Positions 21,010-33,357 of a stretch of DNA of 64,000 bases are shown here, piece after piece. The stretch is from assembly GCF_036884655.1 (NCBI RefSeq), contig NC_088340.1, positions 26,513,501 to 26,577,500 on the forward strand, read 5' to 3'. How positions within the stretch are numbered: the first letter of the stretch is position 1; each line of letters starts with the position of its first letter. The translations under genes and the position numbers were made by a program. Source of the DNA: Musa acuminata AAA Group (taxonomy: Eukaryota; Streptophyta; Magnoliopsida; Zingiberales; Musaceae). The notes below the pieces were generated by a model. It was not told the origin of the DNA and did no database searches. It saw nothing but the letters and a program-made list of their open reading frames with translations.

Positions 21010-22602
21010 TGTTGAATCTCGGATGTTGATGATGAAACCAATCAACATGTGTTTATATTTTAATCTACGTTTTGAGTAACGCAGGATGCTTTGATTAGAA
21101 TAAGATAATTAACGTAGGAAAAATCATGTTGTGATGGAAGAACATGTCAGAAGATTGGACGTTGGGCCGGTGGATCGATCGACGTATCGACAGAAGGCTT
21201 CGGGCTGTGGATTCAGGCATCGGGCTAAGAAGAGTGAATAGTGCACCAAGGATATCGGAGTTGTGGAGTTAAATGGCCGATTGGGCAATAGGCCGCAAAA
21301 GAGGACGATGCGCCGAAGAATCGGACGAAGCATCGAGGGACCAATGACATGCCAGACAACTTGATTAATGCTTAGTATTAATTATATAGATCGAAGTGTA
21401 TTTTTACATGTGCAGGATTAACTACGATAGCAAGGCATGAAGTAAAATAAAGTCCTGGAGTCAAGGACGCGACTTCATTGGGAGTTCAAGAGTTCGTTGG
21501 AAGTCCGAACGTTCATCAGAGGTTCTGGTGGAACCAGCCGAGAAGTCTCAGAGCTTGCCAGAGAAGCTTGTCGGAACTCGCCAAGAAGATCGTCGTGAAG
21601 TCCAGGGGCTTGCCGGGAGTCCGCCGGAACATTACCGAGAGATCGTCGGAAGTTCACCGAAAGATCACCGGAAGCTCGCCGGAAGAATAGACATAGGGAC
21701 TTGTCTAGCTTAGTAAATGTCTTAGGATTTCGTAGTTAGCACGTAATTGGGCTTGGATTTGGGCCAACCCAATTAGGGGCTAGCTAGGCCCATGTAAGGA
21801 CTATGTTGGGCCCAATAAGAAGCCCAAATGGTGCCCCAAGAAGTCTCACCGTCATGGCACAGTCTTCGAGACAATGTCAGGCGGTGGTACCACCAGTCTG
21901 GTCAGTGGTACCGTCCAGCACTGCCCCCCAAGCGGTGGTACCGCTAAACCTAGGTGGTGGTACCGCTTAGGGTAGTGTCAGCTAAACTGACATTGGGCAG
22001 TGGTATCGCCCAGCACAGGCGATGGTACTGCCCGTGCCCAGGGAACCCGGGATGGAAAAGTTTTAGGCTCCAAGTTTGAATCAACTTGAAGCCTATAAAT
22101 ACCCCTCTCATCCCTGGTTAAAGCACACAAGCACAAAGAGATTAAAAGAGAGAAAACGCTGCTGCAATCATAAGTGTATTCCCTCATCTAGCTTAAACTT
22201 AGATTTCTGTTTAGAGAGGAGAATGAGTGCTTGTAAGGGTTATCTCCTAAACCCAAAATGAGAAGAGGGGTGTAAAAGGTGATTGGCCTTCGCCTAGTGA
22301 AGGAAGGCCTCTAGTGGATGTCGGTGACCTCGTCGGAGGAGGAAGCCGAAAGTGGATGTAGGTCACGTTGACCGAACCACTCTAAAATCTGGTTTGCATT
22401 TCTTTGAGCAATTTACTTTAACTGCAAACCTCTTTACTTGCTCTTTACATCCATTACTCTCTTATGTACACTTTGAAAGTATTACCTTTACGAAACGGTT
22501 TTACGTTGAAAATGGTTTTAATCGAAACGAAGTTTTTGAAGACGTGATTTTTCCACTGCATTAATTCACCCCCCCTCTTAGTGCTGACTCTTGATCCTAA
22601 CA
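21010..22602 (+). repeat. S1 3' LTR
   Basis: 1593 bp, TGTTGAATCTCGG to TGATCCTAACA, preceded by the PPT. It has the same internal order as the 5' LTR: GTCGGAAG repeats (21480-21690), GGTGGTACC palindromes (21880-22040) and TATAAATA at 22094-22101. It ends against E1 LTR sequence with CTGTA as the right TSD. Confidence 0.88.
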
Positions 22603-22788
22603 CTGTAAGGATTCAGGGATATACAATCTCCCTAGGTAACATAATCTTTCATATACATAGTTTTAAGTTTCTTTGTTTTTGTGCACCAATCTTCGCATGA
22701 CGATGAACACATCTTTGAGAAATTAGGGATTTTCTTTTTAATGTTCTTCCGCTGCGCATGTGATACCGCCCCTAAAGATTTTCCTATA
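22603..22788 (+). repeat. E1 5' LTR, second part
   Basis: The tail of the LTR interrupted at 5279. It contains GTTCTTCCGCTGCGCATGTG and ends TTTTCCTATA, a decayed TACA terminus, directly before the PBS. A homologous LTR tail in reverse orientation at 35798-35922 ends TTTTCCTACA and supports this boundary. Confidence 0.75.
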
Positions 22789-23013
22789 GTGGTATCAGAG
22801 CCAGGTTGTTCGTGCGAAAGATTGGTTTTGAATTATGTGCAAGCTGCCCTCGCTTGCTGCCATCTGCATGCATGCAGTCGCCTACAGCGGTAGCCGCAGG
22901 AGGTGCTTGCACGCAGCAACTATTGCTGTTCACAGTTGCAGCCGCTAGCGGTCGATTGCTCACAAGCAGAGCCGCCTGCGTGTAGGCTCTGCGCTTGTAG
23001 CGCATCCGACGAC
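22789..23013 (+). promoter_or_regulatory. E1 primer binding site and start of GC-rich leader
   Basis: TGGTATCAGAGCC at 22790-22802 matches the initiator-tRNA-Met primer site exactly. The following 210 bp are GC-rich with repeated CTGC, GCATGCATGC and CAGCCGC motifs and no convincing frame. The leader is cut at 23013 by S4 and resumes at 29475. Confidence 0.8.
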
Positions 23014-24644
23014 TATTGAATCTCATATTTTGATGATGAAATCAATTAATAAGTGTTTATAATTTGATCTACGTTTTAAGCGACGCAGGATACTTCGATC
23101 AGGGAGAGACAATTAAAGCAGGAATAATCAGTTTGGGTCGGAGGAAAACATGTTAGAAGCTTGGACGTCAAGCTAGAGGATTGGTTGACGTATCGATATA
23201 AGACTTCAGGCCATCGATTCGGGCATCGGGCCAAGAAGAGCAGATATTACGCCAAGGATATCGAAGTTACGGAGGTCAACTAGCCGATTGAGCAATAGGC
23301 TACAAGAGAGGATGAAGCGTCGATGGACAATTAACATGTCGGACGACATGATTCATACTTAGTAATAATTGTCTAGATCGAAGTGTGTTTTTATATATGC
23401 AGGATTAACTACGATAGTAAGACATAAAGCAAAATAAAGTCCCGGAGTCAAGAACATGATTTCGTTGGGAGTTCGACAGTTCGTCGAAAGTCCAGACGTT
23501 CGTCAAAAGTTCTACCGGGATTGATCGAGAAGTCCTGGAGCTTGTCAAAGAAACTCATCAGAACTCGCCAAGAAGATCATCGTGATGTCCAGGAGCTTGC
23601 TGGGAGTCCGCCGGAACATTGTCGGGAGTTTGTCGGAAGTTCGCCGGAAGATCGCCGGAGGCTCGCCAAAAGAGCAATTTACGTACCGGAACTATAATTC
23701 TTAGAATATGTTTTAGGAATCATAGTTAGCACATAATTAGAGTTGGGATTGGGAGGTAATCCCATCAACTCTGTTAGGGGCCAACTGGGCCCGAAGTTGG
23801 GCTACTTTGTGTCGAATTCAAGGCCCAACTAGGATGTTGAAAGCCCGACCGACGGTGGTACCGGCTAGGAGACTCAGTCTCCCAGGTGGTTTGGGCGGTG
23901 GTACCGCTAGTAGCAAATGCTGCCAACAGTGGTACTGCCCCTATCAGGTGATGGTACCACTAGAACTCGGTCTTCGAGCTCTGTCAAGCGGTGGTATCAT
24001 CTAGACTAGGTAGTGGTACTGCATAGTGTCAGACTGACACTAGCGGTGGTACCGCCCAGCACAGGCGGTGATACCGCTCGTACCCAGGAAACCCGGGATG
24101 AGATATTTTTAGGCTCCATGTTTGAATTAACTTGAAGCCTATAAATACCCCTCTCATCCTTGGTTAACATACATAAGCACAGAGAATTTAAAAAGGGGAA
24201 AATGCTGTTATAATCTATTGTGAGAATCCTCCTCTTCTAATCTAAGTATTAGAATATTTTGAGAGAGGAGTGAGTGCTTATAAAGTTGTCTCCTAAACTT
24301 GTGAAAAGTAGAAGAGAGGTGTAAGAAGGAGGTTAATCTTTGCCTATTTATGGAAGATCGATAGTGGATGCCGATGGCCTCGACGAAAAGGAATCGGTGG
24401 AGTGGATGTAGGTCGCGACGACCGAACCACTACAAAACTTGGTTTGCATTTCTATTTGTGCAATTTATCTTTACTGCAAACTTACTTGCTTTACATCCAC
24501 TATACTCTTCTGTACACTTTCGATCTCAAGTATCTTTCCGAAATCAGTTTTAACGTACGAAGATTTTCGAACCGACGTAATTTTTACCGCTGCACTAATT
24601 CACACCCCACCCCCCCCCCCTCTAGTGCTAACTCGTTCCTAATA
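23014..24644 (+). repeat. S4 5' LTR
   Basis: 1631 bp. Both ends are slightly decayed (TATTGAATCTC start, CCTAATA end). Contains GTCGGAAG-type repeats (23470-23670), a weakened GGTGGTACC palindrome array (23855-24090), TATAAATA at 24140-24147 and a C tract near 24607-24620 broken by an A. Confidence 0.85.
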
Positions 24645-25618
24645 GTTGGTATCAGAGCCTCGTTTTTCATATTTGGTTTAACACCCAAATAGAAATTGCT
24701 CTTTTCAGCTTTCAAGAGGGTCACTCTCTCATTCATCCTCTCTTGTTCAATGGGACGGACTACACATATTAGAAAACTCGAATGAGAGTTTTCTTGCTTT
24801 CTTTGGATTTAAATTTATGGAATATTGTTGAAAATGGTTTTTGAAGGTCTTCTCTTCCAATGAACCATTGGAATGATTTGGAGAAGAAGACTTTTTCTCT
24901 AAATGCAAAGGCTATGAATGCCCTATTTTACGCCTTTGATAAAATTGAGTTTAATCGGGTTTCTACTTGCGAAACCACTTTCGATATTTGGCACACTCTC
25001 GAAATCACACATGAAGGCACAAATAGAATAAAAGATTCGAATATCAATATTTTAATGCATGATTTTGAACTTTTTCATATGAAACCAAGCGAAACCATTG
25101 AAGAGATGTGCACCCGTTTTACACATGTCGTCAATAGTTTAAAAGCACTTGGTAGAAGTTTTTCGGATTTTGAACTCGTTAACAAGATTTTACGATCGCT
25201 TTCTAAAAATTGGGATTCAAAAATAATGGCAATACAAAAATCAAAGAACTTGAACCATTTTCCAATTGAAGAACTTATAGGGTCTTTGATGACCTATGAA
25301 ATGATATGCAATGCACGTAAGAACTTGAGAACTACCTTCCAAAGAACAGGAAGGATTTTCGACTTAGAACAATTGAAGACCATTCGAGCATAAGCTCAAG
25401 TGATGGCGAACTTGAACTCCTCATAAAATTTTTAAAAAAAGAATAAAAAATTAAAAATGAACTTAAAAAGATGAAGAAGGTGACTTTGGACGAATTGAGC
25501 TCATCCGAAGATAAGAAGAAAATCAACAAAAGCAAGGTGACAAACTACCTTAACGACATTCGACAATGAGGTAAACAACTCAAACAAAACTCCTTTAATT
25601 TATTTTAAAATTACATAA
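24645..25618 (+). pseudogene. S4 gag, zinc-knuckle-less, frameshifted
   Basis: PBS GTTGGTATCAGAGCC leads in. The clearest frame is 24860-25393: KKTFSLNAKAMNALFYAFDK, FELFHMKPSETIEEMCTRF and FPIEELIGSLMTYEMIC. After a frameshift the acidic block reads VTLDELSSSEDKK, and the protein would end DNEVNNSNKTPLIYFKIT at TAA 25616-25618. No CCHC motif is present. The fragment upstream of 24860 keeps the FQEGHSLI start but has stops. Same tail as in S1, S7 and S9. Confidence 0.8.
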
Positions 25619-27773
25619 TGCTTTTCATGAGTTGTTTTTAAATTAGTTTAAAAATTATATATATACTTTTTGAATTGCATGTTTAATGAAATACAAAAAT
25701 AAAATTGGATCATGCTTACCTTTCTAGTGATTTTAAAAATAATCATGAAAATTGTATGGTTTATGATAAACAAACAAAATGATTTTTGATTAAAAATACC
25801 TTATGAAATCATATTTGATTTGAAGTAATATCATGCTTAATGAGTTTATCTTTTGAAATTATGTATGATGATTCTTGTGATTTATGGATTATCGATTTTT
25901 ACCATAATTAAAATGACTTTTTCGATTTTAAAAAGGATACATGTCTTGGTTTGGCATAAATGACAAAGGCGTGCTTATATGAAATAATGTAAGTATCATA
26001 CTTGATGATTTTATATTTAATTAAGCATGATGATTTGAAGATATGATGATTTGATCTTGATGACTTTCATGATGAGATTTGCTCTTTCAATTTTAAACTA
26101 TGATGTATGTTTTCATACGAAAAACTTGATCATGCTTATATGAAATCAATCACTTTAAATGAAACACATAAAAAGGAAAATATATCTTAATGAAAATGTA
26201 ATGATGATTTGAAAGTATGCTTAACGAGTTTATATTTCGAACTTTTGCATGATAAGTTTTGCAATCTTTTGAAAGTTCTTTTTTGGTGTTAATGAATGAT
26301 GCATGGATTTGAAAGAAAAGAACATGCATGTATGAAATCAATCAATAAGTTGAAACAAAAGGAGGAAAGAATTTTTCTTGAAATTTTTTTTTCTCTATCT
26401 TATCAATTTTTCACTAAGAGACCAATAAAATTATTTATGCCATTTTGAATATCTTGAAAGAAATGTTGAGATTTTGATGATTTTGACGATTTGAATTTGA
26501 ATGAGTTTTATCAAAATCATGATCTTAGTTTCTTGAAAGTACTTGAGATTTTTTGAATCAAGATCTCTTCTTTGTACAACTAAAATTTTTTATTCTTGGT
26601 ATTTTATTTAAAGACGAGATTTACTATATGAATAATGTCTTTTGGTATTCAAGTGGTCTTATATTTGATGACATGATTTCTTTTTATTTATGATGCGAAT
26701 GCCTTGAAATGATTGAAATATTTTACACTATTATATTCTTCCCTTATTCTTTCTTGTTTACAATGATAAAAGGGGGAAAAGTTATGATCATGTATGGTAG
26801 GATGTAATTTGACAAATTAATATCATCATGATGTGAAATATTTATGATTTAGAATTATTCATGCAATATTTATTTATTTTATTATGATGATATATGTGAT
26901 GTATTGCATATGATGTGAATCATGATTGAAATTGCTTTGATTTGAATTCAAGGTTTATCTCAATTATGTCATTTTAAAATAAGAATGAATACTTTACCTT
27001 TATCATGATTTGAAAATTATTGTAAAGGGAATAGAATTACAACATTGTATTCTTCCCTTCTTTTTGACAATGATAAAGGGGAAGAAAAATTGCTAGCTCA
27101 AGATTAAAAATTTAAAAACTTGCATATTACAAAAGAAACAAACTTGCTAGCTTGCTCATCTCAAAAGAGAAGCAAGAAGTGCTATCTTGCAAATCTCAAG
27201 ATGCACAAATGCAAACTTGCAAAATTTATAATTTTGCACATCATTAAAATTTATGATGATTTGGTGATTATGCATGTTCTAAAATTTTGTAAGATTCACT
27301 AGCTTGCATGACGTAGAACTTGCTATCTTGAATATCACCAAGAAGTGCTATCTTGCCTATCTCAAGAAGCAAAAAATGTTAACTTGCACATCTAGCAAAA
27401 CTTACAAACTTATATATTTCAAGAAACAAGAGTTGCTTTCTTGAACATCTCAAAATTGCTAGCTTGCATGTTTTAAAATATTGTAAAATTATTGCTAGCT
27501 TGCATGATGATAAAATTGAATATTATGTTTAGTATGCGATGATTTGACATTATATCCAAACACTTGAAAGTTACATTTCTCCTTTTTGTTGATGACAAAG
27601 GGGGAGAAGTATGATCATATTATGCATGATGACGTGTTGCAAATATTCATGATGAAATTTGCAATGACTTGAATTCAGCTTGAATTCAAGGTTCTATCAA
27701 TATAGTATATTGATAGGGGGAATTAAGGTTAACTCCGTCATCAATTGATTGTCATCATTAAAAAGGGGGAGAT
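25619..27773 (+). other. S4 AT-rich spacer with repeated PPT-like motifs
   Basis: No protein-like frame. It shares a GATGATTTTGACGATTTGAA stretch (about 26468-26490) with S1 (19560) and S9 (58100). PPT-like motifs lie near 26765-26782, 27065-27088 and 27585-27612, with the true PPT at 27761-27773. GCTAGCTTGC / CTCAAGAAGCAA units fill 27090-27520. Confidence 0.75.
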
Positions 27774-29474
27774 TGTTGAATCTTGTATTTTGATGATGAA
27801 ACCAATTGATAAGTGTTTATGATTTGATATACATTTTGAGTGACACAGGATGCTTCAATCAAGGAGAGACAATTAAATCAGGAAGAATCAGTTTGGGCCG
27901 GAGGAAAACATGTCAGAAGATTGAACGTCAAGCTAAAGGATCGGTCGATGTATCGACAGAAGGCTTCGGGCCATTGATTCGGGCATCAGGCCAAGAAGAG
28001 CAAATATTGCGCTAAGGATATCAGAGTTACGGAGGTCAACTGGTCGATTGGGCAATAGGCCGCAAGAGAGGACGATGCGCCGAAGAATCAGATAAAGCGT
28101 CGATGGACCAATGACATACCGAACGACATGATTCATGCTTAGTAATAATTATCTAGATCGAAGTGTATTTTTATGTGTGTAGGATTAACTACGATAGCAA
28201 GGCATAAAGAAAAATGAAGTCTTGGAGTCAAGAACGCGATTTCGTTGGGAGTTCGAGAGTTCATCGGAAGTCCGGACGTTCGTCGAAAGTTTTGTCGGAA
28301 TTGATCGAGAAATCGTAGAGCTTGCCAAAGAAGCTCCTTAGAACTCACTAAGAAGATCATCATTAAGTCCAGGAGCTTGCTAGGAGTCCACCAGAACATT
28401 GTTGGGAGTTCGTCGGAAGTTCACCGGAAGATCGTTGGAAGCTCGCCGGAAGAGCAATTGATGTAACGGAACTAGAATGCTTAGAATATGTTTTAGGAAT
28501 CATAGTTAGCACATAATTGGAGTTGGGATTGGGAGGTAATCCCATCAACTCTGTTAGGGGCAAACTGGGTCCGAAGTTGGGCTGGTTTAGGTCGGATTCA
28601 AGGTCCAACCAGGATGCTAAAAGCTCGGCCGTTGGTGGCACCGTTAGGACGGTGGTGGCACCGCCAGGGATGGTGGTGGCACCGCTAGGACGGTGGTGGC
28701 ACCGCCAGGGATGGTGGTGGCACCGCTTGGGAGACTTAGTCTCCCAGGTGGTTTGGGTAGTGGTACTACCGGCAACAAATGCTGCCAGCAGTGGTACCGT
28801 CGATAGTAAATGCTGCCAATGGTGGTGTCGCCCTTGTTAGGTGGTTGTACCGCCAGAGCTCAGTCTCTGAGCTCTGTCAGGTGGTGGTACCACCTAAACT
28901 GGGCGGTGGCACCACCCATACCCAGGAAACCCGGGATGAGATATTTTTAGGCTCAAAGTTTGAATTAATTAAAGCCTATAAATACGCCTCTCATCCCTGG
29001 TTAACATACACAAGCATAGAGAATTTAGAAAGGGGAAAACGTTGCTATAATCTCTTGTGAGAATCCTCCTCTTCTAGTCTAAGTGTTAGAATATTTTGAG
29101 AGAGGAGTGAGTGCTTGGAAAGGTTGTCTCCTACACTTGTGAAAAGGAGAAGAGGGGTGTAAGAAGGAGGTTGATCTTCGGCTATTAAAGAAAGATCAAT
29201 AGTGGATGTCGATGGCCTCAACGGAAGAGGAATCAGTGGAGTAGATGTAGGTCATGACGACCGAACCACTACAAAACTTGGTTTGCATTTCTATTTGTGC
29301 AATTTATCTTTACTGCAAACTTACTTGCTTTACATCCACTATGCTCTTTTGTACGCTTTCGATCTCAAGTATCTTTCCGAAATCGGTTTTAACGTACGAA
29401 GATTTTTGAACCAACATAATTTTTACCGCTGCACTAATTCACCCCCTTCTCTTAGTGCCGACTTGTTCCTAACA
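27774..29474 (+). repeat. S4 3' LTR
   Basis: 1701 bp, TGTTGAATCTTGT to TTCCTAACA, directly after the PPT. It carries an expansion not seen in the 5' LTR: alternating GGTGGTGGCACCGC units near 28630-28725. TATAAATA lies at 28977-28984. Confidence 0.86.
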
Positions 29475-29770
29475 GCGACATCCGCGGGCGCTGCCTGAGG
29501 ACACAGTGCCTGCAGTGGCCCTTGCCTGCAGCGGTGCCCGCATGGGCGGCGGTTGCGGGCATTGCGCTTGCAAGCAATGCTGCCCGCAGGGGCGGTGACA
29601 TGCCTGCGGTCACTGCATTTGCGAGCACAACGCCCATGGGGGCAGCTCCACCCGTAGGGGCTCTCGCTTGTAGGGCTAGCACCGCCCGCAAGCAGGGGCG
29701 GTGCCCCCGCCCCCCGCCCTCTGCCGTAGAGGGCCGCTGCCGGTAGGGTGGTGGCGGCTGTAGCAAGAAA
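29475..29770 (+). other. E1 GC-rich leader, continued
   Basis: Strongly GC-rich (CGCGGGCGCTGCC, CCCGCAGGGGCGGTG, GTGCCCCCGCCCCC), matching the composition of 22803-23013 on the other side of S4. An Ala-rich open frame at 29452-29766 on the minus strand is a by-product of composition. Probably the 5' untranslated leader upstream of E1 gag. Confidence 0.65.
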
Positions 29771-29943
29771 GGGGAGGAGTAGGGGTTTAGGGCATTTTTC
29801 TAGGTAAAAGATAGTTTTGCCCCATGAAATTTTAGAAATTTTATATTCCGTCCTTTATCCAAATTATGAAAATACCCTTAACAATTCAAAAAATTCCCTA
29901 CATATCCTTGATTTCAAAAAATATTGATTAATTAAAATATTTA

Positions 29944-29988
<45 letters not shown>

Positions 29989-31099
29989 ATATAGTAGTCT
30001 TAAATGATGTTGTGTACATGTGATGTATGATGTGTGGACGGATGATTATGGACTGTGTGATGTGTATACTTATGATTATTATTATTATTAGAGTTTGCGA
30101 GCCTCTATTTTATTTCTCATTTATTGTTGGGCCTACATGCCTATGATTAAGTTGTAATTACATGAGGAGGCGCAATAGGAGCGTGGAAGCAATAGCGGGA
30201 CTCACGAGACGGACGATCACGATGCATGGAGATGCATCGAGATGCCAACAGAATCGACGAGGATAAGATAGTCGATCACAAGGCATGGAGATGCATCGCT
30301 GTACACATAGATCTTGATATGAGTGGTTAGACCCACTGGCTCGGGCCTGATCACATTAGGCTGTGGATCATGATCATCTGGTGTGATTGCTCATATGATG
30401 TGTGATTGCTTATACACCTACTAGATATGCATATATATTTGCATGCGATGTAGATATATATTAAATATATATATGTATGACATGTAATATTAGGAGACAA
30501 ATCAAAATCACATCTCTCGATAATATTAAGTCGATAAACATGAGGCAATTAGATTGACCCATGTGGCCTTCCATCGTTATAGTTAGGGATTGATTTTCGA
30601 TATAGGTTGAGTTGGTCGAGTCTCTCGAGGCTCACCTATATCGTAATTTGCTATCTTGCCTACAACATAGAGATGTCATCGATGATCTAAGGACATGGTA
30701 TGCTTAGTCGAGTCCCTCGAGGGTATATCATCGAATCAAACTCATCTTGTAACGATGGTGTTGACTTAACCGAACATCATGGTTGGTTGAGTCTCTCGAG
30801 ACCATGGTGGTTCAGAGGTCGAAAAGGACGGAAATCACAAGGAGTTGTGATTGGCAAGAGTTGCCTACCTTTTTGGCTTAGTATGATTGGTTGAGTCCCT
30901 CGAGGTTACACTAAGATGCTGATTGGATCCTGATCCCAACCAGAAGTCTACCAGAGGCTTCCATTTCACGTGCTGAAGGTGTCGCGTGACTCGCTAGTAA
31001 AATAGTGAGAGCACATTAAGATAGAAGTCTATATCTTATTTATTTATTTTTGTAAAATCTACATGTTATTTATTTCTATTGCATCTTTATTTTCAGAAA
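29771..31099 (+). other. E1 leader, AT-rich part with CTCGAG repeats
   Basis: No gene seen. The first part is AT-rich and carries an ATT microsatellite. From 30120 on, the sequence GCATGGAGATGCATCG occurs twice (about 30223 and 30284). Four copies of a GGTTGAGTCYCTCGAGG motif lie at 30614, 30706, 30785 and 30889, spaced 79-104 bp. The region leads into the E1 gag ATG at 31100, so it is read as untranslated leader; its length (about 1.6 kb with the GC-rich part) is large for a Copia element. Confidence 0.5.
29945..29987. repeat. ATT trinucleotide microsatellite
   Basis: About 14 uninterrupted TTA/ATT units, with a shorter run at about 30077-30091. Confidence 0.95.
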
Positions 31100-33357
31100 A
31101 TGTCACTTTCACATCCCTTATGTGTTAGGAACGAGTCGGCACTGGGTGTGGGTGGGTGAATTAGTGCAGCGGAAAGATTACGTCGGTTTAAAAATCTTCC
31201 TTCGATTAAAACCAATTTCAATGAAAATCATTTCGGAGAGATGTTAACTTTGAAATCATATTTGTAAGCATAATGGAAGTAAAGCAAGTAAGTAGTTTGC
31301 AGTGAAGGTAAATATCAAGAATAGAAATGCAAACCAAGTTTTTATAGTGGTTCGATCACCGTGACCAACATCTACTCCGCTAATTCCTCTTCCGTCGAGG
31401 CCAACGACATCCACTAACAATCTTCCTTTAACAGGCGAAGATCAATCTCTTTCTTATAACTCTATTCTCCTTTTGCAGGCTTAGGAGAGAATCTTTAAAC
31501 CCCCTTTTTACAAAGCTTCCCTCACACTCTCCTTTAGAATGGTCTCTAAACTTTAGGAGAAGGGACTCTATACTTTATAAGAGTTTTCAACTCTAGAAAC
31601 ATAGAGTTTTTATTCATTTTTCTTGCTACTCTATGAAGGAATAGCTAGGGTATTTATAGACCCCAAATGGCTTTAAAATTGGAGCTAAAATTCAAATCCT
31701 CTGAAATTTTAGGGTATAGGCGGTACCACTACTGCATTGGGTGGTACCATCGCCTACAGCCTGACATTGGGCGGTGCCACTGCCCAGACTGGCAGTACCA
31801 TCGCCTGACAGTTTTGGAGATTGAGTCTGGGCAGTACTACCACCCAGATTGGCGGTACCATCGCCTGACACATTCTCGAAGACTATACCACGATAGTTTC
31901 ACCTGTTTGGTCATTGTTTGGGCCTTTCTCTTGGCCCAACAAGGCCCAAACTTGGGCCCAACTATCCCATAATTGGGTTGACCCAATTCTAATCATAATT
32001 ATATGCTAACTATGAAATTTAAGGCATATACTAAGCAAATCCGGTCTGGTTAGTCTAGGTTTCTTCCGGCAATCTTCCGATGAACTTCCGACGATCTCTC
32101 GACAATGTTCCAGTGGACTCCCGACAAACTCCTGGACTTCATGACAATCTTCTTGGTGAGTTCCAATGAGCTTCTTTGATAAGCTCCTAGACTTCTTAGT
32201 CAATTCTCGTAGAACTTCCGACGAACGTCCGGACTTCCGACGAACTCTCGAACTCCCAATGATATCTCGTTCTTGACTCCGGGACTTCATTTTCTTTATG
32301 CCTTGATCGCTATTATAGTTAATCCTGCATAATTAAAACCTACTTCGATCTTAGACAATTATTACAAAGCTTGAATCATGTTGTCTGGCATGTCATTAGT
32401 TCATCGATTCTTCCTACGTCACTCAAAACACAAATCAAATCATAAACACTATCAATTAGTTTCATCATCAAAATCTAAGATTCAACATTATGTGACATTC
32501 TTGATGTCAACCGCCTCACTTGATGTCAACTACCTCACTGGTATGAATTATACGGACTAGCTTCATAACTTGCAAATTGTTCTTACGACGGAGAAAATCA
32601 CATACGTCCTTGATACAATGATGCCCACGCATGAGGACGGAGGCAAATAAGGATGAGATTGCTCGCTATGTGAAGTACATAGACGACTCCACTCTTCCTC
32701 AGTGTTACATGTTAGGCTCTATGACTCCTAAGTTACAGAGACAACATGAAAAGATGGATGCCAGATCTATTCTCCTATATGTCCGCAAACTATTTGAGGA
32801 ACAGGGAGGGACTCAACAATATGAGATATCCAAGACCTTTTCCGCGTTAGGATGACTATGGGGACATCAGTTCAGAACTATGTCTTAAAGATGATTGAGT
32901 GGATAGAGCAAATCATAAGTCTAGGAATGGTCCTAGAGAATAATCTATGTGTGGATCTTGTGTTTCAGTCCTTTCTAGATTTCTTTTCACAATTCATAAT
33001 AAATTTTAATATGAACAAGCTTAAGGTGACTCTCTCGGAGCTCCTCAATATGTTAAGGTAGTGTGCACTATTAAGAAAGAGAAGCCAGTTCTATATACTG
33101 GTGAGACCAGAAAGAAAAAGAAAGCAGAAAAGTCCCTGAAAAAGGGTAATGGCAAGGGCAGACCAGGTAAAGCAAAGGTTGTTAAGGAAGACCCGACAAA
33201 GGACAAAGGCTAGTGCTTTCACTACGGCAAAGATGGGCACTGGAAGAGAAAATACAAAGAGTACCTTGTGGAAAGGGCGAAACAAAAGCTTGGAGAAGCT
33301 TCAGGTACATTCATAATCAGTCTCCATTTGTTAGACTCTTTTGATAACATATAGGTA
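31100..33357 (+). pseudogene. E1 gag, interrupted by solo LTR S5
   Basis: An ATG at 31100 starts MSLSHPL and is broken after 33 bp by S5 (31133-32487). Gag resumes with LDVNYLTGMNYTD, a stop, then LHNLQIVLTTEKITYVLDTM. Later blocks are TLPQCYMLGSMTPKLQRQHE (32631-32855) and QNYVLKMIEWIEQ with LDFFSQFIINFNMNKL (32852-33061). A lysine-rich stretch leads to a knuckle CFHYGKDGHWKRKYKE (about 33211-33260), whose second and last Cys are Tyr. Many stops. The blocks match Copia gag of the UBN2 type. Confidence 0.75.
31133..32487 (-). mobile_element. S5: solo Sirevirus LTR
   Basis: 1355-bp LTR alone in reverse orientation, plus-strand TGTTAGGAACGAGTCGGCAC to AGATTCAACA, with a perfect TSD TTATG (31128-31132 and 32488-32492). 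It belongs to the GTTCCTAACA subfamily of S4 and S7. The palindrome array near 31715-31880 is short. The CpG-rich repeat block is at 32050-32250. It removes E1 gag function by sitting 33 bp after the ATG. Confidence 0.92.

Larger units (their letters stand above)
5280..22602 (+). mobile_element. S1: gag-only Sirevirus containing S2
   Basis: Two same-orientation LTRs (5280-6831 and 21010-22602) start TGTTGAATCTCGG and end CCTAACA. Between them are a PBS, a broken gag (6882-7825), an AT-rich non-coding region interrupted by S2 (8257-19235), and a PPT at 20997-21009. There is no sign of protease, integrase, RT or RNaseH. Flanks CTATA (5275-5279) and CTGTA (22603-22607) form a TSD with one mismatch. 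Without S2 the element is about 6.3 kb. Non-autonomous by structure; it would need pol from a relative such as S2. Confidence 0.85.
23014..29474 (+). mobile_element. S4: gag-only Sirevirus
   Basis: LTRs at 23014-24644 and 27774-29474, a PBS from 24645, a broken gag to 25618, then a 2.2-kb AT-rich spacer ending in PPT AAAAAGGGGGAGAT. No pol. Flanks ACGAC (23009-23013) and GCGAC (29475-29479) agree at four of five bases, and E1 leader sequence continues on both sides. LTR ends read GTTCCTAATA and GTTCCTAACA, a subfamily also seen in S5 and S7. Total about 6.5 kb. Confidence 0.87.

Noticed and set aside
29452..29766. Ala-rich 104-residue frame as a host gene
   Set aside because: Composition of the GC-rich E1 leader and overlap with the S4 LTR end; no conserved motif and no supporting gene structure.
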